A stretch of 64,000 nt of DNA from positions 62,001-126,000 of the forward strand of contig JBFMHC010000010.1 of NCBI GenBank assembly GCA_040751755.1, in the 5' to 3' direction. The DNA comes from PFJX01 sp040751755. Its GTDB lineage: Bacteria; Pseudomonadota; Gammaproteobacteria; Burkholderiales; Thiobacillaceae. The notes under the pieces are model-generated. The model did not search any database. It was not told the origin of the DNA and worked only from the letters and a program-made list of their open reading frames with translations. Positions 8,122 through 16,790 of the stretch are shown here, piece by piece; positions within the stretch are counted from its first letter, which is position 1, and each line of letters begins with the position of its first letter. The position numbers and the translations under genes were made by a program.

Positions 8122-9195
8122 TTACGGCACCACCACCGCCTGCGCCGGACCCTCTTCCAGGCGCCCGATCACCGCCGCGCGTTCGAAGCCGTGGCGGCGG
8201 AACACCTCCAGCACCGCCTCGGCGCTGTCCTGCGAACACGCCACCAGCAGGCCGCCGCTGGTCTGCGGGTCGGTGAGCACGGCCTTTTGCCAGTCGGCAC
8301 AGCCTTCGAACAGCGCCACGCCGTCGCCATAGCTGGCCCAGTTGCGCCCGGAGGCGCCGGTGGTGAAGCCGGCCTGCGCCAGCTCCGCCGCGCCGGGCAG
8401 CACCGGCAGTTGCGCGAACTCGATGCGCACCGTCAGGTTGGAGCCGCGCGCCAGCTCCAGGCCGTGGCCGAGCAGGCCGAAGCCGGTGACGTCGGTGAGG
8501 GCGTGCACGCCGTCCATCTGCCCCAGCTCCACGCCGGGGGTGTTGAGCTGGGTGGTGGAGGCGATCATGGCCGCGTAGCCCTCGGCCGGCAGCTGGTCCT
8601 TCTTCAGCGCCGCCGAGTAGATGCCCACGCCCAGGCCCTTGCCGAGGATCAGCACGTCGCCCGCCTTGCCGGCGTTGTTCTTCTTGATCTTGCGCGGGTC
8701 CACCACGCCGATCGCCACCAGGCCGTAGATCGGCTCCTGCGAGTCGATGGAGTGGCCGCCGGCGATCGGCATGCCCGCCGCCTTGGCCGCCGCCTCGCCG
8801 CCGGCGAGGATCTGGCGGATGGTCTCGTGCGGCAGCTTGTCGATCGGCATGCCCACCAGGGCGAGCGCGAACAGCGGCTTGCCGCCCATGGCGTAGACGT
8901 CGGAGATGGCGTTGGTGGCGGCGATGCGGCCGAACTCGAAGGCGTCGTCGACGATGGGCATGAAGAAGTCGGTGGTGGCGACGATCGCCTGCTCCTCGTT
9001 CAGTTTCCACACCGCCGCGTCGTCGGACGACTCGATGCCCACCAGCAGGTCGGGGAAGCTGGAGGCCAGGCCCTTGCTGAAAGGCGTGTCGGCGAGGATC
9101 TGCTCCAGCACCGCGGGCGCGATCTTGCAGCCGCAACCGCCGCCGTGCGACAGATGGGTGAGGCGCAGGGGGGTGTTCAGGACGGGTTCGCTCAT
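8122..9195 (-). CDS. selD: Selenophosphate synthase
   Basis: SelD makes selenophosphate from selenide and ATP for selenocysteine and 2-selenouridine synthesis. The 357-residue protein starts at the ATG at 9195 (MSEPVLNTPLRLTHLSHGGG...). The catalytic pair, Cys21 and Lys24, sits in GGGCGCKIAP; the catalytic residue is Cys, not Sec. The AIRS-type ATP-binding fold follows (GGKPLFALALVGMP, AGGHSID, DVTGFGLLGHG, GGLLVAC). The ATG overlaps the lnt stop (ATGA), so translation is coupled. selA, selB and the 2-selenouridine synthase gene are not in the window. Confidence 0.97.
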   Translation of the reverse strand: MSEPVLNTPLRLTHLSHGGGCGCKIAPAVLEQILADTPFSKGLASSFPDLLVGIESSDDAAVWKLNEEQAIVATTDFFMPIVDDAFEFGRIAATNAISDVYAMGGKPLFALALVGMPIDKLPHETIRQILAGGEAAAKAAGMPIAGGHSIDSQEPIYGLVAIGVVDPRKIKKNNAGKAGDVLILGKGLGVGIYSAALKKDQLPAEGYAAMIASTTQLNTPGVELGQMDGVHALTDVTGFGLLGHGLELARGSNLTVRIEFAQLPVLPGAAELAQAGFTTGASGRNWASYGDGVALFEGCADWQKAVLTDPQTSGGLLVACSQDSAEAVLEVFRRHGFERAAVIGRLEEGPAQAVVVP

Positions 9196-10655
9196 GATCT
9201 TCTCTTTCTGGAAACCAGGCCGGCGGCCAGCAACAGGGCGGCCATGATACCCAAGGCCGGGACGTTGCCCCAGCGCAGGTAGGGCGTCAGCCCAGCCATG
9301 CCCTGGGCGCTGCCGGCCAGGGTGGCCTGGGTGAAGGGTGGCAGCTCGGCGCGCACGCGGCCGCGTTCGTCGACGATGGCGGTGATGCCGGTGTTGTTGG
9401 CGCGCAGTTGCCAGCGCCCCGCCTCCAGCGAGCGCATGGCGCCGATCTGCAGGTGCTGGCGCGGCGACAGGCTGTTGCCGAACCAGGCGTCGTTGCTCAC
9501 GTTCACCAGCAGGGTCGCCTCGCGCGCGGCATGGATGCGCTCCTCGCCGAAGGCGTCCTCGTAGCACACGTTCACCGCCAGACGCTGCCCGGCGGCGGCG
9601 ATCGGCCCCTGGTCCGGCGCGCCGACCGAGAAGTCGCCCAGGGGGATGGACATCATGTCGACCAGCCAGCGGAAGCCGAAGGGCACGAACTCGCCGAACG
9701 GCACCAGGTGGTGCTTGCGGTACTCCCCCGCGGGCGAGGCCCCCGCGCTGACCACGGCGTTGTAGTACTCGCCCGACGCGGTATCCACCGGCAGGCCGAG
9801 CAGCAGGTCGCCGTCGCGCCGCTTCACGTGTTCAGCCAGCCCTTCCAGATAGCCGGCCGGCACGCCGGAGCGGAACAGCGGCACCGCCGTCTCCGGCAGC
9901 ACCACCAGGCGCGCCTCGCTCGCCAGCACCTGGCGCGCGTAGTCCTGCAGGGTGGTGGCGAGCTTGTCCGGGCGGAACTTCATCTCCTGCGGCACGTTGC
10001 CCTGCAACAGGGCCACCGACACCGGCGCGCCCACGGGCCGGGTCCACTCCACCTGCTGCAGGCCGTGGCCGGCCGCCAGCAGCAGCACGCCGGCGGTCAC
10101 CAGGTTGGGCCGCAGGCTGGCGAACAGACCCGCCACCAGCGCCACCGCCAGCCCCACGCCATACACCCCCAGCACCGGCGCGAAGCCCGCGAGCGGGCCG
10201 TCCGGCACCTGCGAATAGCCGAAGGCCAGCCAGGGGAAGCCGGTGAGGAACCAGCCGCGCACCCACTCCAGCAAGGCCCAGGCGGCAGGCAGTGCAAGCC
10301 ACACGCCAGGGGAGAGGGTGGGCGCCGTAAGGCGCACGCCCAACCAAATCGCCAGCGCCGGAAACAGCGCGATGAAGCCGCAGAACAGCAGCGTCGCCAG
10401 CACCGCCACCGGCGCGGGCAGGCCGCCGTAGGTGGAGAGCGACACGAACACCCAGGACACGCCCACCAGGAACAGGCCCAGGCCGTAGCCCCAGCCGGCC
10501 AGCAAGGCCTGCCGGGGCGTGGCGGCGCGCACCCACCAGAACAGGCCCGCCAGGGAGAGGATGGGCAGCGGCCACCAGCCGAGCGGCGCGAAGCCGGGCA
10601 CGGCGAGCGCGCCCAGCACAGGGGGGATCAGGAGGTTGCGGATCAGTCGGAACAT
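9192..10655 (-). CDS. lnt: Apolipoprotein N-acyltransferase
   Basis: Lnt adds the third acyl chain to lipoproteins at the outer face of the inner membrane. The 487-residue protein has an N-terminal multi-span region (about 1-180) and a periplasmic nitrilase domain. The expected triad is visible: Glu in VVLPETAVPL, Lys in KHHLVPFGE and Cys in NVCYEDAFG. A final membrane span precedes the basic tail RKRRS. I chose the ATG at 10655 (MFRLIRNLL) because the alternative ATG at 10667 lies inside a REP-like palindrome; neither has a strong ribosome site. Corc/PhoH genes, the usual neighbours of lnt, are elsewhere in this window. Confidence 0.95.
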   Translation of the reverse strand: MFRLIRNLLIPPVLGALAVPGFAPLGWWPLPILSLAGLFWWVRAATPRQALLAGWGYGLGLFLVGVSWVFVSLSTYGGLPAPVAVLATLLFCGFIALFPALAIWLGVRLTAPTLSPGVWLALPAAWALLEWVRGWFLTGFPWLAFGYSQVPDGPLAGFAPVLGVYGVGLAVALVAGLFASLRPNLVTAGVLLLAAGHGLQQVEWTRPVGAPVSVALLQGNVPQEMKFRPDKLATTLQDYARQVLASEARLVVLPETAVPLFRSGVPAGYLEGLAEHVKRRDGDLLLGLPVDTASGEYYNAVVSAGASPAGEYRKHHLVPFGEFVPFGFRWLVDMMSIPLGDFSVGAPDQGPIAAAGQRLAVNVCYEDAFGEERIHAAREATLLVNVSNDAWFGNSLSPRQHLQIGAMRSLEAGRWQLRANNTGITAIVDERGRVRAELPPFTQATLAGSAQGMAGLTPYLRWGNVPALGIMAALLLAAGLVSRKRRS

Positions 10656-10661
10656 GTGTGC

Positions 10662-10731
10662 CGTCATTCCGGCGCACGCCGGAATCCAGTCCGTGGCGGC
10701 ACTGGACCCCGGCGGGCGCCGGGGTGAGCTC
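10662..10731. repeat. REP-type palindromic repeat
   Basis: Contains GTCATTCCGGCGCACGCCGGAAT (arms ATTCCGGCG / CGCCGGAAT) followed by a second dyad, CCCCGGCGGGCGCCGGGG. This is the widespread GTCATTCCGGCG...CGCCGGAATCCAG motif of proteobacterial genomes, a different family from the CCCTCTCC palindromes. It sits between the moaD-like gene and lnt and overlaps an alternative lnt start. Confidence 0.75.
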
Positions 10732-10734
10732 GGA

Positions 10735-11004
10735 TCAGCCCATGTTGAAGGCGACGAAGGCGACCTCGTCGCCGCCCTTCAGGGGCACGTTGGCACCGTC
10801 GTCGACGAACTGCTTGTTGACGGTGACCTTGAGGCGCTGCGGGTGCTTCTCGAAGATGGTCACCCAGTGGTCGCCGCGCCGCGCCAGGTGCGCCATGAGG
10901 CCGTGCAGGTCGTTCACGGACATGGGCAGGAACATGACCTCGTTGTCGCGGCCGAGCATTTCCACCAGATGGGCGAAGTACAGGATGTTGATCTGACGGT
11001 TCAT
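10735..11004 (-). CDS. MoaD/ThiS-like beta-grasp protein without a C-terminal Gly-Gly
   Basis: An 89-residue protein with the pattern of a ubiquitin-like sulfur carrier: MNRQINILYFAHLVEMLG at the start, an internal VTVNKQFVDDGANVPLKGGDEVAFV strand-loop-strand, and length close to MoaD. However it ends in FNMG rather than the GG tail that MoaD and ThiS use for adenylation and thiocarboxylation, so a carrier function is uncertain unless the tail is processed. It lies 31 bp downstream of the UDG-family gene on the same strand. No other molybdopterin gene is nearby. Confidence 0.75.
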   Translation of the reverse strand: MNRQINILYFAHLVEMLGRDNEVMFLPMSVNDLHGLMAHLARRGDHWVTIFEKHPQRLKVTVNKQFVDDGANVPLKGGDEVAFVAFNMG

Positions 11005-11035
11005 GGGTCAATCCAAATAACTGAATGGCTGAATT

Positions 11036-11617
11036 CTAAGCCAGGGCCTCGCCGACCTTCTGCCGCAACACCGGCAACAGTTCCCCCTCGAACCAGGGGT
11101 TCCGCTTCAGCCACAGCTGGTTGCGCGGGCTGGGATGGGGCAAGGGCAGGTATTCGGGCAGGTATTCGCGCCACGCCGCCACCGTCTCCGTCAGGGTCCG
11201 CTTGCGCCTGGCGCCCAGGTAGTAGGCCTGCGCGTACTGGCCGATCAGCAGGGTCAGGCGGATCTGCGGCAGCTCGGCGCGCAGCGGCGGGTGCCAGAGC
11301 GGCGCGCACTCCGGCCGCGGTGGCAGGTCGCCGCCCTTGCCCGTGCCGGGGAAGCACAGCCCGGTGGGGATGATGGCGATGCGGGACTCGTCGTAGAAGG
11401 TCGCGCGGTCCATGCCCAGCCAGTCGCGCAGGCGGTCGCCGGAGGGGTCGTTCCAGGGGATGCCCGTGTCGTGCACGCGGCGTCCGGGCGCCTGGCCGAC
11501 GATGAGCAGCCGCGCCGTTGCCGCCGCGCGCAACACCGGACGGGGCGGGTTCGGCAGGTACGGCGCACAGACGGTGCAGGCGCGCACCTGGCGCAGGAGC
11601 TGGTCGAGGTCGGGCAT
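11036..11617 (-). CDS. Uracil-DNA glycosylase family protein
   Basis: A 193-residue protein with the family-4/5-like uracil glycosylase layout: GQAPGRRVHDTGIPWNDPSG (residues 41-60) as the first active-site loop and LPHPSPRNQ near the C-terminus as the second. Cys14, Cys17, Cys88 and Cys104 could ligate an iron-sulfur cluster as in family-4 enzymes; this is inferred from spacing. The start at 11617 (MPDLDQLLRQVRACTVC) fits the family; the longer open frame upstream overlaps the divergent transporter gene and is not coding. The role is probably removal of uracil or a related damaged base. Confidence 0.8.
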   Translation of the reverse strand: MPDLDQLLRQVRACTVCAPYLPNPPRPVLRAAATARLLIVGQAPGRRVHDTGIPWNDPSGDRLRDWLGMDRATFYDESRIAIIPTGLCFPGTGKGGDLPPRPECAPLWHPPLRAELPQIRLTLLIGQYAQAYYLGARRKRTLTETVAAWREYLPEYLPLPHPSPRNQLWLKRNPWFEGELLPVLRQKVGEALA

Positions 11618-11696
11618 CTCGGGCGGAAGACGGGGGGCGGACCTGCGTATGCTAACTTCGCGCGTCCCCGTCATCGACGGCAACGAGGAGCCCCCC

Positions 11697-13820
11697 TTGA
11701 GCACGCGCCTGCAAACCTTCCTGCCCTTCCTGCGCTGGTTCCCGATCAGCGGCGCGACCTTCAAGGCCGACCTGATGGCCGGCATCACCGTGGCCCTGGT
11801 GCTGATCCCGCAGTCCATGGCCTACGCGCAGCTCGCCGGCATGCCACCCTACTACGGCCTCTACGCCTCCTTCCTGCCGATCGCCATCGCCTCGATGTGG
11901 GGCTCCTCGAACCAGCTCTCCACCGCGCCCGTCGCCGTGGTGGCCCTGATGACCGCCTCGTTCCTGGAGCCCCTGGCGCGCGCCGGCAGCGCCGAGTACG
12001 TGGCCTACGCCGTGCTGCTGGCCCTCACCGTCGGCGCCATCCAGCTGGCGCTCGGCCTGCTGCGCCTGGGCGTGGTGGTGAACTTCCTCTCGCACCCCGT
12101 GGTGGTGGGCTTCACCAACGCGGCGGCGATCATCATCGGCCTGTCGCAGCTCAACAAGCTGTTCGGCGTCTCCATGCCGAAGAGCGACGTCTTCCTCATG
12201 GACATCTACGGCGTGCTGCAGAAGCTGCCGGACACGCACTGGCCGACGCTGGCCATGGGCCTGGTCGGCATCGCCATCATGTGGACCATGAAGAAGAAGG
12301 TGCCGAAATGGCCGAACGTGCTGGTGGCGGTGGTGGTGACCACCTCGGCGAGCTGGTACATCGGCTACGAAGGCAAGCAGTCGCTGCCCATCGAGGCCCT
12401 GCAGGACGAGGAGGCCATGCAGCTGGTGGTCGACCACCAGCACTACGCGCAGGCCGGCAAGGCCGGCCAGGCCGCCTTCAAGGCGGCGCAGACGGCGCTC
12501 CGGGCGGAAGGCGGCAAGCTGTCGCCGCAACAGCGCCTGCAGCGCGAATACGCGCTCGACACCCTGAAGCTGCAGGCCGAGACCGACGAATCGATCGCCA
12601 GGGAGCTGCTCGCCCAGCTCAAGAAGCGCAAGTTCAAGGTCGTCGACAAGGCCCTCCATCCTGTGGGCAGGCTGCCGGCCGCGGCGACGGATGACGGCCG
12701 CGTCTGGCGCATCAAGAAGATCGAGGACGGCAAGTTGAAGCTGACGGCGGGCGGCGAGGTCGTCGGCGAGGTGCCCGCCGGCCTGCCCGGGCTGGCGCTG
12801 CCCCGCCTCGACCTGGGCAAGGTGGCGGAACTGCTGTCCGCCGCGCTGGTGATCGCGCTGGTCGGCTTCATGGAGAGCATCTCCGTGTCGAAGGCCATCG
12901 CCGCCAAGACCAAGCAGCGCATCGACGCCAACCAGGAGCTGATCGGCCAGGGCCTCGGCAACGCCGCCAGCGCCCTCTCCGGCGCCTTCCCGGTGGCGGG
13001 CGGCTTCTCGCGCACGGCGGTGAACATGAACGCAGGCGCGGTCAGCGGCCTGGCCTCGGTGATCACGGCGCTGATGATCCTCGTCGCCCTGCTCTTCCTC
13101 ACCCCCCTGCTCTATCACCTGCCGCAGGCGGTGCTGGCCGGCATCATCATGATGGCGGTGATCGGCCTGATCAATTTCGGCGCCATGAAACACGCCTGGG
13201 AGGCCCACAGGCACGACGGCGCGGCGGCCTGGATCACCTTCGTCGCCACCCTGCTGGTGGCGCCCAAGCTGGACGAGGGCATCCTGATCGGCGCCGGCGT
13301 CGCCATCGCCCTCTTCCTCTACCGCCGCATGCGGCCGCGCGTCGCCATGCTGGCGCGGCACGAGGACGGCACCCTGCGCGACGCGGCGGTGTTCAACCTG
13401 CCCACCAGCGAGACCATCGTCGCGGTGCGCTTCGACGGCTCGCTGTATTTCGCCAACGTGCCCTACTTCGAGGACGCCATCCTCGGCGCGGTGTCCGCCA
13501 CCCCCAAGGCCAAGTACCTCCTCGTGGTCGGCGACGGCATCAACGAGCTCGACGCCTCCGGCGAGGAGGTGATCAGCCACCTGGTGCACCGCCTGCATGA
13601 CAACGGCATCACCCTGGTGTTCTCCGGCCTGAAGAAGCAGGTGCTGGAGGTCATGCAGCGCACCCACCTGTATGAGTACATCGGCGAGAAGAACTTCTTC
13701 CGCACCGAGGACATGGCCCTGGAGGACATCTACCGGCGCCTGCAGGACACCGGCTACGACGCCAGCCAGTGCCCGCTCAACATGCCGCCGCGCAAGGAGC
13801 TGTTCGTCGACGCGGATTGA
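11697..13820 (+). CDS. SulP-family anion transporter with STAS domain and large loop insertion
   Basis: A sulfate/bicarbonate-type permease. From the TTG at 11697, preceded at 6-bp spacing by GAGGAG, it has 707 residues; an in-frame ATG at 11649 would add 16. Membrane signatures include LIPQSMAYAQLAGMPPYYGLY, FLSHPVVVGFTNAAA and PVAGGFSRTAVNMNAGA. A cytoplasmic STAS domain occupies the last 150 residues (VAVRFDGSLYFANV, LDASGEEVI). Odd: about 130 polar residues (roughly 222-354), rich in Lys, Gln and Ala and probably helical, are inserted in the loop before GEVPAGLPGLALP, where most SulP proteins have about ten. The substrate cannot be read from sequence. Confidence 0.92.
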   Translation: MSTRLQTFLPFLRWFPISGATFKADLMAGITVALVLIPQSMAYAQLAGMPPYYGLYASFLPIAIASMWGSSNQLSTAPVAVVALMTASFLEPLARAGSAEYVAYAVLLALTVGAIQLALGLLRLGVVVNFLSHPVVVGFTNAAAIIIGLSQLNKLFGVSMPKSDVFLMDIYGVLQKLPDTHWPTLAMGLVGIAIMWTMKKKVPKWPNVLVAVVVTTSASWYIGYEGKQSLPIEALQDEEAMQLVVDHQHYAQAGKAGQAAFKAAQTALRAEGGKLSPQQRLQREYALDTLKLQAETDESIARELLAQLKKRKFKVVDKALHPVGRLPAAATDDGRVWRIKKIEDGKLKLTAGGEVVGEVPAGLPGLALPRLDLGKVAELLSAALVIALVGFMESISVSKAIAAKTKQRIDANQELIGQGLGNAASALSGAFPVAGGFSRTAVNMNAGAVSGLASVITALMILVALLFLTPLLYHLPQAVLAGIIMMAVIGLINFGAMKHAWEAHRHDGAAAWITFVATLLVAPKLDEGILIGAGVAIALFLYRRMRPRVAMLARHEDGTLRDAAVFNLPTSETIVAVRFDGSLYFANVPYFEDAILGAVSATPKAKYLLVVGDGINELDASGEEVISHLVHRLHDNGITLVFSGLKKQVLEVMQRTHLYEYIGEKNFFRTEDMALEDIYRRLQDTGYDASQCPLNMPPRKELFVDAD

Positions 13821-13863
13821 GTCCGGCATGCCGCGTGTCCCGGGATAAAAGATAATCGCCGGC

Positions 13864-16062
13864 ATGAGCCACGCCGCCCCCTCCGCCTCCCCCCTCCTCG
13901 CCACCCTCAACCCCGAGCAGCTCGCCGCCGTCACCGCCCCCGGCTCCGCCCTGGTGCTGGCGGGCGCGGGCTCGGGCAAGACGCGGGTGCTGACGACGCG
14001 CATCGCCTGGCTGATCCAGACCGGCCAGGTCTCGCCCATGGGCGTGCTGGCGGTGACCTTCACCAACAAGGCGGCGAAGGAGATGCTCACCCGCCTCTCC
14101 GCCATGCTGCCGATCAACACGCGCGGCATGTACGTCGGCACCTTCCACGGCCTGTGCAACCGCCTGCTGCGCGCGCATCACCGCGAGGCGGGGCTGCCGC
14201 AGCTGTTCACCATCCTCGATTCCAGCGATCAGCTTTCCGCCGTGAAGCGCTGCCTCAAGGCCCTGAACGTGGACACCGAGAAGTACGACCCGCGCAAGGT
14301 GCAGAGCTTCATCAACCAGAACAAGGAGCAGGGCCTGCGCGCCGACGCGGTGGAGGCCTGGGACCCCTACACCAAGCGCCTCACCGAGTACTACGCGGCC
14401 TACGACGAGCAGTGCCGGCGCGAGGGCTGCGTGGACTTCGCCGAGCTGCTGCTGCGCGCCTATGAGCTGCTGTCGCGCAACGCCCTGCTGCGCGAGCACT
14501 ACCAGGGCCGCTTCCGCCACATCCTGGTGGACGAGTTCCAGGACACCAGCCGCCTGCAGTATCTGTGGCTGAAGCTCCTGAAGGGGCCGGACAGCGCGCT
14601 GTTCGCGGTGGGCGACGATGACCAGTCCATCTACGCCTTCCGCGGCGCCAACGTCGGCAACATGCACCTGCTCATGGAGGAGTTGGGCATCGCCGCGCCG
14701 GTCAAGCTGACGCGCAACTACCGCTCGGTCTCCACCATCCTCGACGCCGCCAACGCGGTGATCTCCCACAACAAGGAACGCCTGGGCAAGGACCTGTGGA
14801 CCGACGTGGGCAAGGGCGAGCCGATCCGCCACTTCCAGGCCAACGACGACCGCGAGGAGGCGGGCTTCGTGGTGGAGGAGATCCAGGCCCTGAAACGCGA
14901 CGGCGAGCACTATGCCGACATCGCCGTGCTGTACCGCTCCAACGCGCAGTCGCGCGGCCTGGAGCACGCCCTGTTCTCCGCCGCCATCCCCTACCGCGTC
15001 TACGGCGGCCTGCGCTTCTTCGAGCGCGCCGAGATCAAGCACGCCCTCGCCTACCTGCGCCTGGCCGCCAACCCCGAGGACGACAACGCCTTCCTGCGCG
15101 TGGCCAACTTCCCGGCGCGCGGCATCGGCGCGCGTTCCCTGGAGACCGTGGACGCGGAGGCGCGCGCGGCCGGCACCAGCCTGTGGCAGGCGGCCTGCAC
15201 CTCGGGCAAGAAGTTCGCCGCCTTCGTGCAGCTGGTCGAGGGCCTGCGCCAGGACACCGCGGGCCTGCCCCTGGTGGAGGCGGTGGAGCACGTGGTGGCG
15301 CGCTCCGGCCTGGTGGAGTTCTACAAGAGCGAGAAGGACGGCCAGGACCGCCTGGACAACCTGGAGGAACTCGCCAACGCCGCCGCCGCCTTCGCCGGCG
15401 AGACGGACGACCAGAGCCTGGAGGCCTTCCTCGCCCACGCCGCGCTGGAGGCGGGTGAGCACGAGGCGGCGCAGGGCCAGGACGCGGTGCAGCTGATGAC
15501 CGTGCACGCCGCCAAGGGCCTGGAGTTCCATTCCGTGTTCATCACCGGCCTGGAGGCGGGCCTGTTCCCGCACGAGAACGCGATGAACGAGGCAGGCGGC
15601 CTGGAAGAGGAGCGCCGCCTCATGTACGTGGCCATCACCCGCGCGCGCAGACGCCTCACCCTCACCCACGCGCAGCAGCGCATGCTGCACGGCCAGCTGC
15701 GCTACGGCATGCCCTCGCAGTTCCTGGAGGAGATCCCGGAAGGCCTGGTGCACTCGCTGGCGCCGCGGCTGCGTGCGCCGGTTGCGGAGTACGGCGGCTA
15801 CGGCGGGGGCTATGCGGGGGGGTATGGCGGCAGCCAGGCGCGCCATGCGGCCGCCGTGCCGGCCGCGCACTACCAGCCGCCACCGCGCCGCGAGGCCCAG
15901 CTGCCCTTCCCGGTCGGCGCCCGCGTCAACCACCCGAAGTACGGCGAGGGCGTGGTCGGCGGCTACCAGGGCCAGGGGCCGGACGCCGAGATCACCGTCA
16001 CCTTCCCCAAGGTGGGCCGCAAGGTCTTCATCCTCGACTATGCGCGCCTGACGGCGGCCTGA
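13864..16062 (+). CDS. uvrD: UvrD/Rep-type superfamily 1 DNA helicase
   Basis: A 732-residue ATP-dependent 3'-5' DNA helicase. Motifs: Q motif LNPEQLAAV, Walker A GAGSGKT (34-40), motif II DEFQDTSRLQ (about 223), motif III GDDDQSIYAFRGA, motif IV LTRNYRS, motif V VHAAKGLEF, motif VI YVAITRARR. The tail has a Gly/Tyr-rich linker and the UvrD/PcrA-type end VNHPKYGEGVV...FPKVGRKVF. That tail favours UvrD over Rep. The role is nucleotide-excision and mismatch repair. Its 3' end overlaps the convergent msrQ by 35 bp. Confidence 0.93.
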   Translation: MSHAAPSASPLLATLNPEQLAAVTAPGSALVLAGAGSGKTRVLTTRIAWLIQTGQVSPMGVLAVTFTNKAAKEMLTRLSAMLPINTRGMYVGTFHGLCNRLLRAHHREAGLPQLFTILDSSDQLSAVKRCLKALNVDTEKYDPRKVQSFINQNKEQGLRADAVEAWDPYTKRLTEYYAAYDEQCRREGCVDFAELLLRAYELLSRNALLREHYQGRFRHILVDEFQDTSRLQYLWLKLLKGPDSALFAVGDDDQSIYAFRGANVGNMHLLMEELGIAAPVKLTRNYRSVSTILDAANAVISHNKERLGKDLWTDVGKGEPIRHFQANDDREEAGFVVEEIQALKRDGEHYADIAVLYRSNAQSRGLEHALFSAAIPYRVYGGLRFFERAEIKHALAYLRLAANPEDDNAFLRVANFPARGIGARSLETVDAEARAAGTSLWQAACTSGKKFAAFVQLVEGLRQDTAGLPLVEAVEHVVARSGLVEFYKSEKDGQDRLDNLEELANAAAAFAGETDDQSLEAFLAHAALEAGEHEAAQGQDAVQLMTVHAAKGLEFHSVFITGLEAGLFPHENAMNEAGGLEEERRLMYVAITRARRRLTLTHAQQRMLHGQLRYGMPSQFLEEIPEGLVHSLAPRLRAPVAEYGGYGGGYAGGYGGSQARHAAAVPAAHYQPPPRREAQLPFPVGARVNHPKYGEGVVGGYQGQGPDAEITVTFPKVGRKVFILDYARLTAA

Positions 16063-16663
16063 GCGCCCAGACCAGCCGCAGCCCCAATAGCAGGGCGAGG
16101 ATGCCGGCATACAGCGCCGGCTCGCGGATGTCCGCCTTCACCATCCACCAGAAGTGCAGCACCGCCAGCACGCCGATCGCGTACACCGCGCGGTGCAGGC
16201 GTCGCCAGTTGCGCCCCAGGCGCCGCATCATGGCGTTGGTGGAGGTGGCGGCCAGTGGAATGAGCAAGAGGAAACTAAGGAAGCCGACGGTGATGAACGG
16301 CCGCTTGATGATGTCCTTGAGGATGAAGGCCCAGTCGAAGAACTGGTCCAGCCACACGTAGCTCAGCACGTGCAGCGCCGCGTAGAAGAAGGCGAACAGC
16401 CCCAGCATGCGGCGCAGGCGCGGCAGCCAGTCGAGGCCGGCGAGACGGCGCAGCGGCGTGACCGCGAGGGTGACGAGCAGGAGGCGCAGCGCCCAGTCGC
16501 CCAGGCCGCGCGTCACCGCCTCGATCGGGTTGGCGCCCAGGCCGTCGGTGGCGACGCCGTGGACCAGGTGGCCGAGGGGGAGCAGGCAGAGGGCGAAGAC
16601 AATGGTCTTGATGACCCTTGGCTGCTTGGCCGATGGCGGGCGGGAGACGGGCTGGGCGCTCAT
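16028..16663 (-). CDS. msrQ: Haem-binding membrane subunit MsrQ
   Basis: MsrQ is the b-type haem quinol-linked membrane partner that passes electrons to the periplasmic methionine sulfoxide reductase MsrP. At 211 residues it has about six membrane segments and the ferric-reductase-like fold. Candidate haem histidines are in GHLVHGVATDG, FYAALHVLSYV and RRLHRAVYAIGVLAVLHFWWMVKAD. It lies downstream of msrP on the same strand; a 16690-16775 repeat separates them, so it is probably one operon with the hairpin in the transcript. Confidence 0.95.
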   Translation of the reverse strand: MSAQPVSRPPSAKQPRVIKTIVFALCLLPLGHLVHGVATDGLGANPIEAVTRGLGDWALRLLLVTLAVTPLRRLAGLDWLPRLRRMLGLFAFFYAALHVLSYVWLDQFFDWAFILKDIIKRPFITVGFLSFLLLIPLAATSTNAMMRRLGRNWRRLHRAVYAIGVLAVLHFWWMVKADIREPALYAGILALLLGLRLVWALRPPSGAHSRG

Positions 16664-16689
16664 GGTTGGGGGTATCGGGGTTGAGGCGT

Positions 16690-16775
16690 CGTTCCCTCAT
16701 CCCCAGCCCTTCCCCCGGTGGGGGAAGGGGGTAAAACCCTCTCCCTCCGGGAGAGGGCAGGGTGAGGGAACAACG
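16690..16775. repeat. Second copy of the MITE-like inverted-repeat element, msrP-msrQ gap
   Basis: A close relative of 2715-2806: GTTCCCTCATCCCCAGCCC at one end, GGGTGAGGGAACAACG at the other, with the two internal hairpins CTTCCCCCGGTGGGGGAAG and CTCTCCCTCCGGGAGAG. As in the kdp operon it sits between two co-directional genes of one operon. Confidence 0.82.
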
Positions 16776-16790
16776 CTTCCATCCGTGGCC

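Noticed and set aside
10305..10325. AGGGGAGAGGGTGGGCG within lnt as another repeat insertion
   Set aside because: Only one half of the palindrome is present and the encoded residues (APTLSPGVW) do not disturb the Lnt pattern; too short to distinguish from chance in GC-rich DNA.
11649..11696. ATG start for the SulP transporter at 11649
   Set aside because: In frame, but GAGGAG stands 6 bp before the TTG at 11697 and family members begin near that point; the ATG has no ribosome site. Kept as an alternative only.
13777..16110. 777-codon minus-strand frame opposite uvrD
   Set aside because: Antisense shadow produced by GC-biased third codon positions; the opposite strand encodes an intact UvrD with all motifs.
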